DNA from: Mermis nigrescens | Taxonomy: Eukaryota; Nematoda; Enoplea; Mermithida; Mermithidae | DNA: 64,000 nucleotides | Direction: 5' to 3' | NCBI GenBank assembly: GCA_036768485.1 | Contig: JAVLUZ010000273.1 | Coordinates: forward strand, 4,197,391-4,261,390 | Part shown: positions 12,862-48,985 of the stretch, in pieces | How positions within the stretch are numbered: position 1 is the first letter of the stretch | Layout: each line of letters opens with the position of its first letter | Made by a program: the position numbers and the translations under genes | The notes under the pieces: generated by a model | Told to the model about the DNA's origin: nothing | Databases searched by the model: none | What the model saw: only the letters and a program-made list of their open reading frames with translations

Positions 12862-15475
12862 AAAATTAGCTTCCAAACATGATTTATGACAAATAATTTG
12901 ATACATCATACACAGGCAAATCTGCAAGCGTCTTAATTCAAGTCTGCACAATTTAAGTTGTGTTAAACGATCCTCGTAGGAAAGAGTATTATTATAACCA
13001 AAAATATATTTAGTGAATCTACATTGAACAGCTTCCAGTCGATCTATATCCCTAATATAAGAGGGGTTCCATACACTGCAACAGTACTCTAATAAAGGTC
13101 TAACATAACAGCTATAAGCTTTAACAAATTTACCTTTATCACGCGAAAAAAATGATTTGCGTATTAAAATACATCTAGAGAAAGCTTTTTTAATCAAAGA
13201 ATTATAATGTTCCTTAAATTTTAAATTTCTAGGAATCAAAACTCCTAAATCACGGACAAACAGATCACTAGAAATAATTTCCCCATTCAGTCTATAAACA
13301 ACTTTTTGATTATTATTACCCAAATATAGAACTTGACTTTTGGTTCGAGAAATAGGTAAATCCCATGTAATTGCCCAGTCAATAATCTTATCTAAATCAG
13401 ACTGTAATAATTTACAGTTACGACTAATATTGAAAATTTTGATATCATCAGCGAACATATAAACCGTACTATAAATATTATCACATATATCATTTATAAA
13501 AATCGAAAAGAGCGTAGGTCCAAGGACACTTCCTTGGACGACACTGCTGGTAACAGGCACATAATCTGAAAAAGACTGATTAACGCGAACACATTGGGAA
13601 CGATTAAACAAATAGGCCTTTAACCATGCATACAAATTACCGTTTATTCCATATCCGTTTAACTTAATAAGAAGTTTTTCAATATTTACTTTATCAAATG
13701 CTTTTGAAAAATCTAAGTATATTATATCGACAGTTTCTTTTTTAGCTAAGGACTGAATCCAAGAAAACTTACATTTTAACAACTGTGTTTCACAAGATTT
13801 ATTCTTTTGAAAACCAAATTGAAAAGGAGATATTAGTTTATTAACCTTAAGAAAGTCTAACAATTGACTATTAATAATTCTTTCCATAATTTTGGCAATA
13901 GAACAACAAAGAGAAACGGGCCTGTAATTATCCACTAATGCTGGATCCCCTTTTTTAAAATTGGAATAACATGTGCCATGCTCCAAAGCTCGGGAATATT
14001 TCCAGACAGAAAAGATACAGTGAAAATACTAACTAACGGCTTTATCATTTGAAACGACAATTTTTTAATAAAAAGATTACATATGCCATCAGGGCCTACT
14101 GCAACTGACTTATTTAGATGGTTAATGGCTTCCAATACGCGATCCTCGCTAAAAATAACGTCAGAAAGCGAAAAATCACAGCGCTTCTGAAAAAGAAAAT
14201 TCGCGTTAGTAATGTCACTAGAAAACACAGAAGCGAAATAATCATTAAAAATGTTAGCCTTGCGTAATGAATCGGTTATAACATTATTATCAGAAAATGT
14301 TAGAGGAGGAATTTCATTGCGACTTTTTAACCTATTATTTACAAAAGTATAGAAAGCTTTAGGATTATTATTCTTAAGCAATTTGTTTTCTTGAGAAGAG
14401 AAATAATTATGAATAGTTCTACGTAGAGCTTTACAATGATTTCGATATTTAACTTTAGTTCCTGGAGTTTTACACCTTTTATACTTATCTCATAGAGAAC
14501 GTTTTTTAAGAAATAATTTATGTAAGCTTTTAGGGTATTTAAATTTTGATTTAGCCCTAAAAGTAGGTACAAAACTAAAAATAAGAGGATTTAATATACT
14601 TAAAAAAACATTATACATGTCATTAACTGTTGAGCATGTAGAAAAAGTGTCAGGCCAAGAAACAGAGGATAAAAAAGTTGCTATACTATCGTAGTCCGCT
14701 TTATTGAAATTTAAGCAAGGTTTATCTCTATCTTGAAAAGTTCTAGTTAAAGTTTCAAAAGAAATCGAATTATGGTCGCTTGTTGAAAAAGGAGGAAGAA
14801 CCTGGACATTAAAAACGTTAAATGCAGCAAATACTACATCAATCAAAGTATTATCGTGGGTATTTTCTTTAACTAACTGTTGCAGACCACTAGCTGATAA
14901 GTAATCAAAAAATAATTCGTTTAATGGATTAAATGTAAAAGTACCATGAAACCAATCAATTTTAGGCAAATTTAGATCACCTACTATAATAACGGGATGA
15001 CAACTATTAGTAGCCCATTCAATTAAATTACATATCCGAAGTGCAGTATCAAAATCATACTGAGGAGGTCTATAAACTAACAAACATCTAATAACATCTC
15101 CACCTTTTAAAATTTCAACTACTAAAGTATCCGACACAAACAGAGAAGCAGGAACTTTAACGCATCGAGCATAAAGATAAAGTTTAGTAAAAATTAAAAC
15201 CCCACCTCCCCGCTTATTCTTACGATCTGATCGGAGAATAAGATAATTTTTTAACGGACATAATAGACTGTCGAAAATAGATTCATTTAGCCAGGTTTCA
15301 CAAAAAAATAATATATCGAATTTTGCAGTATTCAAGAGAAAGTGAAGTTCCCTAACTTATTAACAATACTACGAGAATTCCATAGCAAACATTTGATATT
15401 AACAAAATAACGGGGCGAATTTACCTAAATATTAGACGCGTGTTGACCATGTTGAGCACGAAATTGGGGATTAGA
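12862..15475 (-). pseudogene. LINE B ORF2, same family as LINE A
   Basis: Second copy of the family, about 95% like LINE A by eye. Endonuclease: 15335-14490, including FFCETWLNES, KRGGGVLIF, VGDLNLPKIDWF and TSDHNSIS. Reverse transcriptase: 14381-12862, including AVGPDGICNLF, DFSKAFDKVN, QGSVLGPTLFSIFIND and MFADDIKIFN. The long frames are separated by frameshifts near 14490 and 13960. The 5' end is truncated near 15475, where similarity to LINE A stops, and ORF1 is missing. The 3' end stops at about 12862 where LINE A begins; the rest is probably in the tail array at 6150-6810. Confidence 0.88.
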
Positions 15476-16917
15476 TGGTTGGTTGACATTAGAGACCAGA
15501 CCCAAAATTTTTTTCCACTTTTTCCACGTTTTTTTGGGGGGTCTAAAAATGTTAGAAATAGGGCGCCTGTTTACCTCTCTTAAACGCATTCTAATATTAC
15601 AAAAATTGGCTAAACTTTACTTTATGGTGTGAGCGGAAAACTTGCAGATGTATGTGGAAAGGAACGACATTGGTTGAAATGAGGAGGACATGCAAAAAGA
15701 AAGTGCGGAAAAAAGATTTCATGGAAAACAAACCAATATTGGTGAAGATAGACTTATGGTACTTTACTTTGTCATAAATGCACTCAGATGGCAGGCAATG
15801 TAAGCGAGAATATAAATGTCAATCTGAGGTGTTTCAAAAAGTAGGGCATAAGGAAAAGTCTGTGGTGATGTGAGCAAAAACGATTTAACAGGTTTCTCCG
15901 GATATAGCTACATTAAAATGGGGTACCTATTTGACAGTTTACCAAAAATGTTCCGAGTTTGGGCTAAAAACATATTTAACTGACATTTTCAAGTTCGCTG
16001 ATTACGAAAAAATGACTTTTATCACACGGAAAAAAATTTTTGTTTTAAAATTTTTAAATTTGAAAAAACAATTTTTTGCATTTTTTTCTGTCATTTTACT
16101 TGATAAGATATGTAAAAATTCAAGTTTCTGCTTAAATGACGCTTAGGCTTAGGCTTAGTGTATCTGAGAAGGTGATTTCGGCTGCTTAGGTCGAGGTCGC
16201 TCCCTTTTAGATCGAGGTATAGATGCTTAGGTCGATGTATAGATGCTTAGGTCGAGGTATAGATGCTCAGGTCGACCTAAATTGGGTACATGTTATTCTG
16301 CATTCCACTGTTTGAATCTTCAAATGGACGGAACTTTGAGATAATCCAAAGATGCTGTTTGAATCGTATTTAAGTAGAAATCTTTAGCTGGATGTAAACA
16401 ATGCTAAAAATAGTAAAATTAAAAAAAATTTCTTAAAAATTTGTGCAAAAAATTACAAAAAATCTTTCTTCAATCTTGGTTTCCGCGCAGTATAACTTAA
16501 TTTTTTGTAATCTGCGACCTTGAAAATGGTAGAAAAATATGTTTGTAGTAAAAATTGGAAACTTTTGATAAACTGCAAAAATTCCTAAAACTTGCTCAAA
16601 ATGGTGAAAGTCGAAGTATGATGTTTGAAGTACCGTAACTCTGTGAGTTTTGTATGGATTTGGTTTATTTCTTTTTTTCCGTGTCTTTTAGTGACACAAT
16701 GTATCGTTTTTGCGCAATTGTATGGTAGTTCTGCCGGAATGGTGCAAAACCGGTTCACTTCATATTCTTCAAAAACTCCAAAAAATTTTCCACAAATGCC
16801 AACCAAGCCTAAAAATTTTTCCATTTCCCAAAATTTTAGTTGACAAAAAGATCAAAAAGTGGAAAAAACGGTGGTGGGGGCACTTGAACAGTTTTGTGGG
16901 TATGAATAAAATTCTTC
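15476..16917. repeat. AT-rich non-coding sequence, inverted repeat J copy and short tandem repeat
   Basis: No gene recognised. About 15600-15790 is the inverse of about 5590-5825. A 20-bp unit, AGATGCTTAGGTCGAGGTAT, is repeated about three times at 16201-16275. Two to three TTAGGC units at 16142-16157 are too few to be telomeric. ORFs at 15931 and 16625 are AT-rich and unlike known proteins. Confidence 0.5.
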
Positions 16918-18545
16918 AAATGTGGCAGTAATTATATGCAGTCAACTGCAGGTAATCTAGCATGCAACGTAAAATTATATGCAGTCAAAAACCAGCGGCC
17001 TAGACTGCTGGTAATATAGCACACAACGTAAAGTTATATGCAGTCAAAAACCGGCGACCTAGACTGCAGGTAATATAGCACACAATGTGATATTATATGC
17101 AGTCAAGTTGAATGCATATTGATATGAGAAGCTGGCGCTTCGCTCGCATTTTAACTTGTAGATGAGATGGTTTTAGAAGGTACTTTTATTTGGGATGGTC
17201 TGGCAGATCTGCTTCCTTGCTAGGGAATGTTTTTGCGCTGCATGGGTAGCAGCTTCAATAGCTGCCCAGTCACCCAATAACGCATTTTGATCGGCCAGTG
17301 TAAGCTCTGGTCCTGCTTCATAGATGTTGAGTAGCTGTTGCTGCTCTTGTCCTCATTCTGGGGAATTGTTTTACTGTAGTAGTCCGATAATTGACACAAT
17401 CGTTGTTTAGCCAGCTACAAAACTACATTTAAACGCAAGAAAAGGGCAAAAATGGCTAGAAATAACGTATGTAGACAGCGTAGGCATGAACCTTACTTTC
17501 CTCTGGTACCTTCATATTTGCGAAGCATTTTATTTCCACTACAATAAAACAATTTCCCAGAATGAGGGACAAGAACAGCAACAACCATGGGCGTGCGCAG
17601 GGGCGGCCGCCCCCGCCCTTAGCCCAAAAATAATTTTGAAAAGGTAAGGAAATGCATGAAAATTGGCATCTTTTCACCGAAAAATCTCGAAATTTCCGGC
17701 GCAATCATTATTGTTGCTGATTTAGGCCCAGGCGCGGCCAAAAAATACAATTTTTCATAGCTTATTGAGAGAAAATAAATTTTCTCTGTAAAACTTTCAA
17801 TTTTATGAGCTTATTGGAGAGTGCACTTTTGGAAACGTCAGAAAATGCACTTTATTTGTTGCCCCGGCGAACGAATCCCGAAATATAGGGTCACCAATTT
17901 TGGTATGCCCCCTCCCCGAAAGAAATCATGCATACGCCCCTGGCAACAACTACTTGGAATAGAATAGTTTATTGGCTGAATTACATGGACAAGGCATGTT
18001 ACGACAAATACCAACAATAATGCAAATCACTACTAAATGAGCAATTTTGGGAAAGGAATTGTCAATAAATGCAAAAAATAACGCGAAATAAGTGAGTTGG
18101 TACATATGTAAGTAAAGCCAAGGCGTATAATATATATAATATGTATAATATGTATAATACGTATATTAATATCTATCATGCAGGACCAGAGCTTACACTG
18201 GCCCATCAAAATGCGCTAATGGGTGACTGGGCAGTTTTTGAAGCTGCTACCCATGCAGCGCAAAAAAACATTCTCTAGTGAGAAAGCAGATCTGCCAGAC
18301 CATCTCAAATAAAAGTACCTTCTGAAACCATCTACTACATATTAAAATGCGAGCAAAGCGCCAGCTTCCCAAATCAATATGCATTCAACTTAACTGCATA
18401 TAATATCACATTGTGTGCTATATTACCTGCAGTCCAGGCTGCTGGTTTTTGACTGCATATAATTTTACGTTGTGTGCTATATTACCTGCAGTCTAGGCCG
18501 CTGGCTTTTGACTGCTTATAATTACTGCCTTCAAATGTTCCCGAA
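16918..18545. mobile_element. Large foldback element with internal subrepeats
   Basis: Left arm 16918-17390 and right arm about 17520-18545 are reverse complements once two later insertions are removed from the right arm. The outer part of each arm contains a roughly 60-65 bp subrepeat (TTATATGCAGTCAAAAACC) present two to three times. The loop between the arms is about 130 bp (17390-17520) with no gene. The insertions in the right arm are MITE-C (17586-17942) and about 215 bp at 17957-18172. Confidence 0.8.
17586..17942. mobile_element. MITE-C inside the foldback element
   Basis: Ends CATGGGCGTGCGCAGG and CATACGCCCCTG are imperfect inverted repeats. A perfect 8-bp duplication GCAACAAC flanks it (17578-17585 and 17943-17950). 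No coding capacity. Confidence 0.85.
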
Positions 18546-18671
18546 ATTAAAAGTTTATGATCAATTCTTATATGGTGATCATGAATATGACATCCATTTT
18601 GATCGCACCTCAGTAGTTTTAACGAAAATTCGAATTTAATAATTTTTTCAATTTTTGATAGGGGTTATAGG

Positions 18672-18932
18672 CACACATGGGCGTGGGGGGTTTGGGGGGT
18701 ATGCACCCCCAGAAGTTGAAATACCCCCCCAGAAATCAAAATACCCCCCCCCAGAAAAATTTTTTTTGCTTTTTTAGCAATTTTTGATGCCATTGGATAG
18801 AGCTTGATGAGAAACGTCGAAAAATTGTGTTTTTTTTGCCATACGACCACTTTTAAGACCATTTTTTGACCTTTAAAAATTTTTCACCCCCCCTGCGAAA
18901 TTTTTTCACCCCCCCAGAATTTCGGTGCTATG
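18672..18932. mobile_element. MITE-A copy, reverse orientation
   Basis: Starts CACACATGGGCGTGG and ends TTCGGTGCTATG, with a perfect 8-bp duplication GTTATAGG (18664-18671 and 18933-18940). One terminus differs from the 10273 copy (shortened end variant shared with copies at 42512, 43362 and 47934). Confidence 0.88.
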
Positions 18933-18940
18933 GTTATAGG

Positions 18941-19592
18941 TATCAAGTGAATGACCGGCAACTAACTAATGCACTTATGTCTATGAAATTTTTTCAAAGT
19001 TTTTTGAAAAATGGTTATAACCATTCACTTGGTTGTTGTTACCAATGTCCTAGGCTTAGGCTTAGTTATATGCATTCACATTGGTGCCAGCGCATGGGCT
19101 AAAGTCTGAGATAAATGGAGCGAAAATTGCGGAGCGAGCGGAACAATTTTTGCCCCATTTGTGGCACTGTATTGAAACATAATTCTCTGGACACCGTTGT
19201 GAGTAGGGATTAGGATTTATTCAATTGATTGTCATTTAAGGATTGAAAGCTAGTGCCTGTCAAAACTAAATAAGTTGAAATAGACTTTTTCTATCCGATT
19301 TTAGTTCGAAATATTTTTCGTTTATTATTTCTTTAGATTAGATAAGTAATTATCTTTCATACCCGCCACCCGCTGTTTTATGACAATGAATTCAGCGGGT
19401 GCGGGCACCAAAAAAAGGCGGGCAATAGTGGGTGCGGGTATCCGCTTCATCCCTAGCACCTACCTATGATATTCGATGAGAATTCGAGCGATTTTTTTGC
19501 CAACAAAATCAAAGGATAGAGGAAAAAAATTGTTCTAAGACTTAATTCGGATGGGGAGGCACGTCACGAGCTCCCCTATTCACTTAGGTATA
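18941..19592. other. No gene or clear element seen
   Basis: AT-rich sequence with a short local inverted repeat (18940-19050) and nothing I can assign. Confidence 0.5.
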
Positions 19593-20947
19593 ATAATAAT
19601 AATCTTTATTAGCCAATTACTACCGTAGAAAATGCAATAAAAAATTATATACATGAAAAAAGGATTTAACGAAAGATAATGTCAAAAGAACGTAGGAAAG
19701 TTTACAGCATAGTATAATAATGGCTGAGACGTACAGGCGGATCGCGCTCACGTACGCCCCTTTACAAACTCATCTAAACAATTTTTAGAAATCAAATCCT
19801 TAAAGCGTTTAAAAGATCTACAATCAACAATGCTTTTGGGGCAAAGTATTCCAAATTCTAGCCGTCCTGTTTGCAAAGTCGTTTTTCACACAGTCTAAAT
19901 GAAATTTGCGGATATAAAGCTTTATATCACTTACCGATGTGGTACCCCTTTCGGGTGCGAGTTCGAAGAAGTCTTCAAAAGAAAGTAAATGTCTCTTGAT
20001 TATTCTGAAAGCAAAAGTAAGATCAAAATGAATACGCCGAGTTTCGAGTCTTTCAAGATTTAACAAACCCAACCGTTCATTGTAAGACAAGTCACCTTGT
20101 TGCCATAGTATTCTTTTCGTAAATCTACGCTGAACGTTTTTAATATAGTTAATATCTTTAATCAAATAAGGGTTCCAGACCACTGAACTGTACTCCAAAA
20201 CGGGCCTTACATAGACTTTAAAAGCTTTTACCATTAATTCAATATTCTTTGAGACAAAGCTTTTCTGGATCAGTGATGCAACTCGAGAAGCTTTAGACGC
20301 AGCGTTTACATAATGAATGCTAGAAGATAGGTCATCACTAATGTACACTCTCAAATCCTTAATAGATCCTTCAGAAACAGATAAATCTTGAAAATCCAGT
20401 TTGTAGTTGTTTCTAGGATTTCCATACCCAAAATACAACGCTGCACATTTACCATAACTTATTTTCAACTGCCATTTTTCGGTCCATGCGTGTAAGGAAT
20501 CCAGATCCGATTGTAAGAGACTAGCAATACATGAAACATTAAAAATTTTTGCATCATCAGCAAACGACATAATATCACTATGTTTAATACAATCTACTAA
20601 ATCATTTATAAACACTAGAAACAATGTAGGCCCTAACATACTGCCTTGAGGGACACCATTAATTACCGGTTGTGGGTTTGAGAAACAATCATTTATCTTT
20701 CCCTTTTGTGACCTTCCCGCTAAAAATGATGTAATCCAGCTTAACAGAGTACCCGAAACTCCCAAGGATTTAGGTTTTAACAAAAGTTTTGAGTGAACAA
20801 CAGAATCAAAGGCCTTACAGAAATCAATATAAATAATGTGTGCTAGACAGAGTACCCGAAACTCCCAAGGATTGAAGTTTTAACAAAAGTTTTGAGTGAA
20901 AAACAGAATCAAAGGCCTTACAGAAATCAATACAAATAATGTGTGCT
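19593..20947 (-). pseudogene. LINE C: 5'-truncated reverse transcriptase
   Basis: Minus-strand fragment of a second, related LINE family. It encodes the reverse transcriptase from GVPQGSMLGPTLFLVFIND through the SFADDAKIF catalytic region to YVRPVLEYSSVVWNP, VQRRFTKRI and an ARIWNTLP C-terminus. The ORF is open from 20783 to 19824. The 3' end has AATAAA and an ATT-rich tail at about 19593-19615. The 5' end is truncated, and its first 103 bp are tandemly duplicated (20742-20844 and 20845-20947). It ends about 180 bp before the FEN1 start codon. Confidence 0.88.
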
Positions 20948-21129
20948 GTATAAAATAGTGATAGTGTGTGTGAAAATCGATTGAAGCCGCTTTAAGTTGT
21001 ATAGAGTAATTTGATTCAAATAACAAATGTTGTAGATGAAACTGAGAAATAATGCAAAGAATAATTGCGTGCGAAAGTATGAATATATTTCATTTATATT
21101 TAGTTTCTCCGTAGATAACGGTCGATACT
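20948..21129 (+). promoter_or_regulatory. FEN1 upstream region / 5' UTR
   Basis: The only sequence between LINE C and the FEN1 ATG. A possible acceptor (TTTCTCCGTAG, AG at 21113-21114) suggests that the coding exon may start at 21115, with an upstream untranslated exon elsewhere. No clear core promoter was seen. If transcription starts here, the promoter lies partly in LINE C. Confidence 0.35.
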
Positions 21130-45204
<24,075 letters not shown>

Positions 45205-45241
45205 TATGATCTCGTGTTTATATAAGCATGCTCTGTATCGT

Positions 45242-45412
45242 CAGGCACGTAGCTGGCCGTCCTATTTTCGGGGACCAACACCAATTTGGGGGGTCCTGGG
45301 TCCAAAAAGGCCAGAACTGGCACAAAATAACGTTTAAAAAGTCATATTCTACGCTTTTTTCTGAATTTTGGGGGTCCGCCGGACCCCCCATTTCCCCAGA
45401 GCTACGTGCCTG
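45242..45412. mobile_element. MITE-B, complete 171-bp copy in the FEN1 3' UTR
   Basis: CAGGCACGTAGCTGG start and AGCTACGTGCCTG end, with a perfect 8-bp duplication TGTATCGT (45234-45241 and 45413-45420). Confidence 0.93.
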
Positions 45413-45520
45413 TGTATCGTCACTTATTTTTTCATTCGTACCTACTTTGTTTGTAGTTCGTGAATTTTCGTTCATTTCGTTCTACCTATGCTCAGCTTAC
45501 TGATCGATTTATTATTTCAA

Positions 45521-45526
45521 AATAAA
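45521..45526 (+). terminator. AATAAA polyadenylation signal of FEN1
   Basis: First canonical hexamer after the stop codon that lies beyond the MITE. Confidence 0.5.
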
Positions 45527-45636
45527 GAGCTACTCAGACTTGACTTAGCATCTCAAACTATAGTTTAGCTGCTGCCTATGTGAGAAGCAATGAGCTCAGT
45601 CATATAAACCCGATTTGCTCGGTATGCAGTCACATC

Positions 45637-45875
45637 CACAGGTGGGCAGCACCAAAATTCTGGGGTGCAAGATTTTTCAAGGTCAAAATATGGTCTTAAA
45701 AATGGTAATATGGCGAAAAAAACATTTTCCTATGTTTCTCATCAAGCACTATCCGTTGGCATGAAAAAATTACGGAAAAAAATTTTCAAAATTTGAATCG
45801 TGGGAGGGTGTACTTTGGTCTCCGGGAGGGGTGTATTCGGCCTTCTAGGGGTTCATACCCCCACGCCCAGGTGTG
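45637..45875. mobile_element. MITE-A copy downstream of FEN1
   Basis: CACAGGTGGGCAGCACC start and GCCCAGGTGTG end. No clear 8-bp duplication (GTCACATC/CTAATAGG). Confidence 0.8.
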
Positions 45876-45942
45876 CTAATAGGCCGTTGTTCGAATACAA
45901 AAAGACGCCAAAATGTTTCTTCACCCTCAGATTCCTTACAGT

Positions 45943-46181
45943 CATACGTGGGCAGCAAGAAAATTCTGGGGGGTGCAAGATTTTTGAAGGTCAAAAAATG
46001 GCCTTAAAAATGGTGGTATGGCGATAAAAACACCATTTTTCGACGATTCTCATCAAGCACTATCCACTGGCATCAAAAAATTGCGAAAAAATTTTCAAAA
46101 ATTGAATTCTGGGGGGGGTATTTTGATTTCTGGGGGGGGGTATTTAGGTTTCTGGGGGTGCATACCCCACGCCCAGGTGTG
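45943..46181. mobile_element. MITE-A copy with perfect target duplication
   Basis: CATACGTGGGCAGC start and GCCCAGGTGTG end, flanked by CTTACAGT on both sides (45935-45942 and 46182-46189). Confidence 0.92.
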
Positions 46182-46519
46182 CTTACAGTCTTTACACTTC
46201 CAGTCTGTCAATGAGTCACTTTCAAGAAAATAAAAAGCCATCGAACTTGTCTACATTTAACAGAATCTGACAGAACATAATGCAAAACTTGAGTTAGATA
46301 ATCGTGGGACCGACCATAATTTAAAAAACTGTTATAGCGCTACAGTAAAACTTTACACGCACATTACTAATTGGGTGTCTACATCCGGATTTTTTATCAT
46401 CTCTTAAAAATTCCGCACCTCCCAGGAATGTCCCAGTGTTGCTGTAGAGGGCTCAATGCTAAGGGTACCCAAGTACATTATAGGTAACCGCACTACCTAT
46501 GACTTACAAAATTTTTTTT

Positions 46520-46930
46520 CCGAGGTTGGGGCACATACATGAGCATGGGGGGTGAGGGGCTGAGCTATGAAAAACTGATAGCTATTCAGCGTTTTTGAAC
46601 GAAAAACCATTGCTATATAGCCGTTTTTGGGCTCATAAAACTAGATATATAGTTTTTTTGAGCTCAGAATTGCTATTTAGTTGTCTTTCTGAATTTCAGA
46701 AGGATATATAACTATTTCCTCGACTTCAAAAAGGGATTAATAGCTATTTTTAGTCCGAAAAGGCTATACCTTCAGCTGTTTGTGAGTAAAAGAAGGCTAT
46801 ATAGCTAGTTTTTTGAGACAAAAAAGGTTATATAGCTAATTTTCTGACCCCAAAAGAACTATAGAGCCGTTTTTACGAAGTAAACCGCTATTTAGCAATT
46901 TTTGGTATTCACCCCCGTACTGAAAGCTTG
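46520..46930. repeat. GGCTATATAGC degenerate repeat, second copy, inverted
   Basis: Same palindromic unit as in FEN1 intron 3 but in the opposite orientation, ending CACCCCCGTACTGAAAG, the inverse of the 31118 edge. Preceded at 46405-46500 by a repeat H end. Confidence 0.6.
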
Positions 46931-47100
46931 ACCTTGCGCACCTATGGTGAGGCAGGTTAATGGACATGTAGCTTTTGTTTTACTGCATTGAAAGATGAGA
47001 TTTAGAGGGGCCGGGCTATCAACTGCATTAACAGTATGTACATATGAACCTGCACGAATGCATTTTACTATTCGGTAACACATGGATCGCGGCACACAAT

Positions 47101-47358
47101 CACAGGTGGGCAGCACCAAAATTCTGGGGGTGCAAGATTTTTCAAAGGCCAAAAAATGGTCCTTGAAATGGCGATATGGCGAAAAAACACCATTTTCAGC
47201 GTTTCTCATCGAGCACTATCCATTGGCTGCAAAAATTGCTAAAGAAACAAAAAAATTTATAAAATTGAATTCTGGATGGGGGGTATTTTGGTTTCAAGGG
47301 GGTGGGTATTCGGAATTCTGGGGGTGCATACCCCCCAAATCCCCCACGCCCACGTGTG
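47101..47358. mobile_element. MITE-A copy
   Basis: CACAGGTGGGCAGCACC start and GCCCACGTGTG end; flanks CACACAAT (47093-47100) and CATACAAT (47359-47366) match in 7 of 8. Confidence 0.86.
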
Positions 47359-47616
47359 CATACAATGTTTCGACAATTTAATCCATGTGTATCTGCGTAT
47401 CTTCCTTCCTAATATAAAGGATAACAGCTCAATATGCAAATTAGGCACAAGAGAAAAATCAAGTTGTGAACAGCGTGTTAAGGAAATATTCTCTTTCGCA
47501 GACTGAATAACCTCAGAAATTAGTAGGAATCCAACTCAGCTTCGATATTACCTACGCTACTATAATTTAAACACTTCTTAGCAGCATGCTAATGGAGATT
47601 GAAAGGGCCGAAATTA

Positions 47617-47933
47617 TCAGTCTGAAAATTTTCGAAAACCGAAGAAGGGAAGTAAAAATGAAAGGATTGGTCGATTTATCATTGAACCCTGTCCGATGGA
47701 ATCAAAAAATGAACGAAATTCTTCAAATATGAAATTATGGAGGTTTGACAAATTCCGCGGAATATCGCCAGATTCTTGGATCTGGCTAAACCCCTCTGCA
47801 TGGCTCAATACATATTCTACGAGCATTATTACGTAGTCAGCTTTGGCTAAGGATAGCCGCACTGATCTTCGATCGAAAAATTCTACACCACGACAAAAAT
47901 GCAAAGCATGGTTGTAAATTCTGAGGGGTAAAC
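47617..47933 (-). CDS. Unrecognised coding-like ORF (about 105 codons)
   Basis: Minus-strand frame with a balanced, non-repetitive composition and higher GC than the flanks. It contains RIYNHALHFCRGVEFFDRRS, LAKADYVIMLVEYVLSHAEG and IFEEFRSFFDSIGQG and ends at TGA 47617. The upstream in-frame ATG falls inside the MITE-A that abuts it, so the original start or splice site (an acceptor-like TTTACCCCTCAG lies at the junction) was probably displaced. No family recognised; possibly a terminal exon or remnant. Confidence 0.35.
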
Positions 47934-48148
47934 CACACATGGGCGGGGGGATGCATCCTCCCCAGAAGTCCGAATATCCTCAGAATTAAATTTTTGAAGA
48001 TTTTTTCGCGATTTTTTTGATGCCTATGGATAGAACTCGATGAGAAACGTTGAAAAATGGAGTTTTTCGCCGTACCACCATATTTAACACCATTTTTCGA
48101 TTTTCAAAAAAATCTTGCAGCCCCAGAATTTCGGTGCTGCCCACTATG
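47934..48148. mobile_element. MITE-A copy, reverse
   Basis: CACACATGGGCGGGG start and GCTGCCCACTATG end; the flanking duplication is weak. Confidence 0.72.
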
Positions 48149-48985
48149 GGTACAACCGAAATTTTCCTACATTAAGTGCTCTTTTGGCATCAAAAACGCT
48201 TGATAAACATCTATAACATCATTTTTAGACGTTTCTGACGATGCTCTATATTCCTAGGTGACAAAAACACGAACTTTCATGAAAATTCAATTATGGCAGT
48301 CTGGCGGAAGTGCCGAAAAATAAGCTTTATAACTAAAAGATCGCTGAAAACCCTTTTATCACAAAACAATCATGAGCTTGCATTTGAAACGAAAGTTTTG
48401 AATTAAACTGGCATTACTTAGTTTTTTCTATCTCTTAAACTTCTCTCTTTACTGCGAGAGCCGTTCAAACGACTTATTGTCGAAAATGTTGGAAATTAAA
48501 ATCATTCCAAGCTAATAAATTATATGGTCATCAATCGATATTAGAAATACAACCACACATGGGAATGACAACCACACATGGGAGTGGGGATATGGTAAGC
48601 GTCTGGATTCCCTAGAATCTGATGGACCCCCTGAAATCGATAGACTCCAGAGTTGAATTTTTGATGGTATTTTTGTCAAATTTGCACCATCGGACCCACC
48701 AGAATTTGGCTGTTGTCCATGCATGAATGCAACCCAAATGAATCAATATGCCTTATAAAGCAAATACGGAATACAGCAGAATTTCACCGACTCGTTCTCT
48801 GCTGTAAATGATCCAGATTACGCGAGGGTAAATAAATTGTTTACCTACTACCGCTACTATGCAGACTGATGATAAATGCAAAAATAAAATTAAATAGCTC
48901 GAACGACAAACAGATTGCATAAGCGTACCACCAGAGGACAGAAATATAAATATGACGAATTTCGAACGGCACCCACATAAGATTT
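48149..48985. other. AT-rich sequence with MITE debris
   Basis: A fragment with CCACACATGGGAATG appears near 48550; otherwise I see nothing to annotate. Confidence 0.4.

Larger units (their letters stand above)
45205..45526 (+). other. FEN1 3' UTR
   Basis: From the stop codon to an AATAAA polyadenylation signal at 45521-45526. More than half of it is a MITE-B copy (45242-45412). Confidence 0.65.

Noticed and set aside
16142..16157. TTAGGC repeats as telomeric sequence
   Set aside because: Only two to three units here and near 19050; too few, and not the usual arthropod TTAGG.
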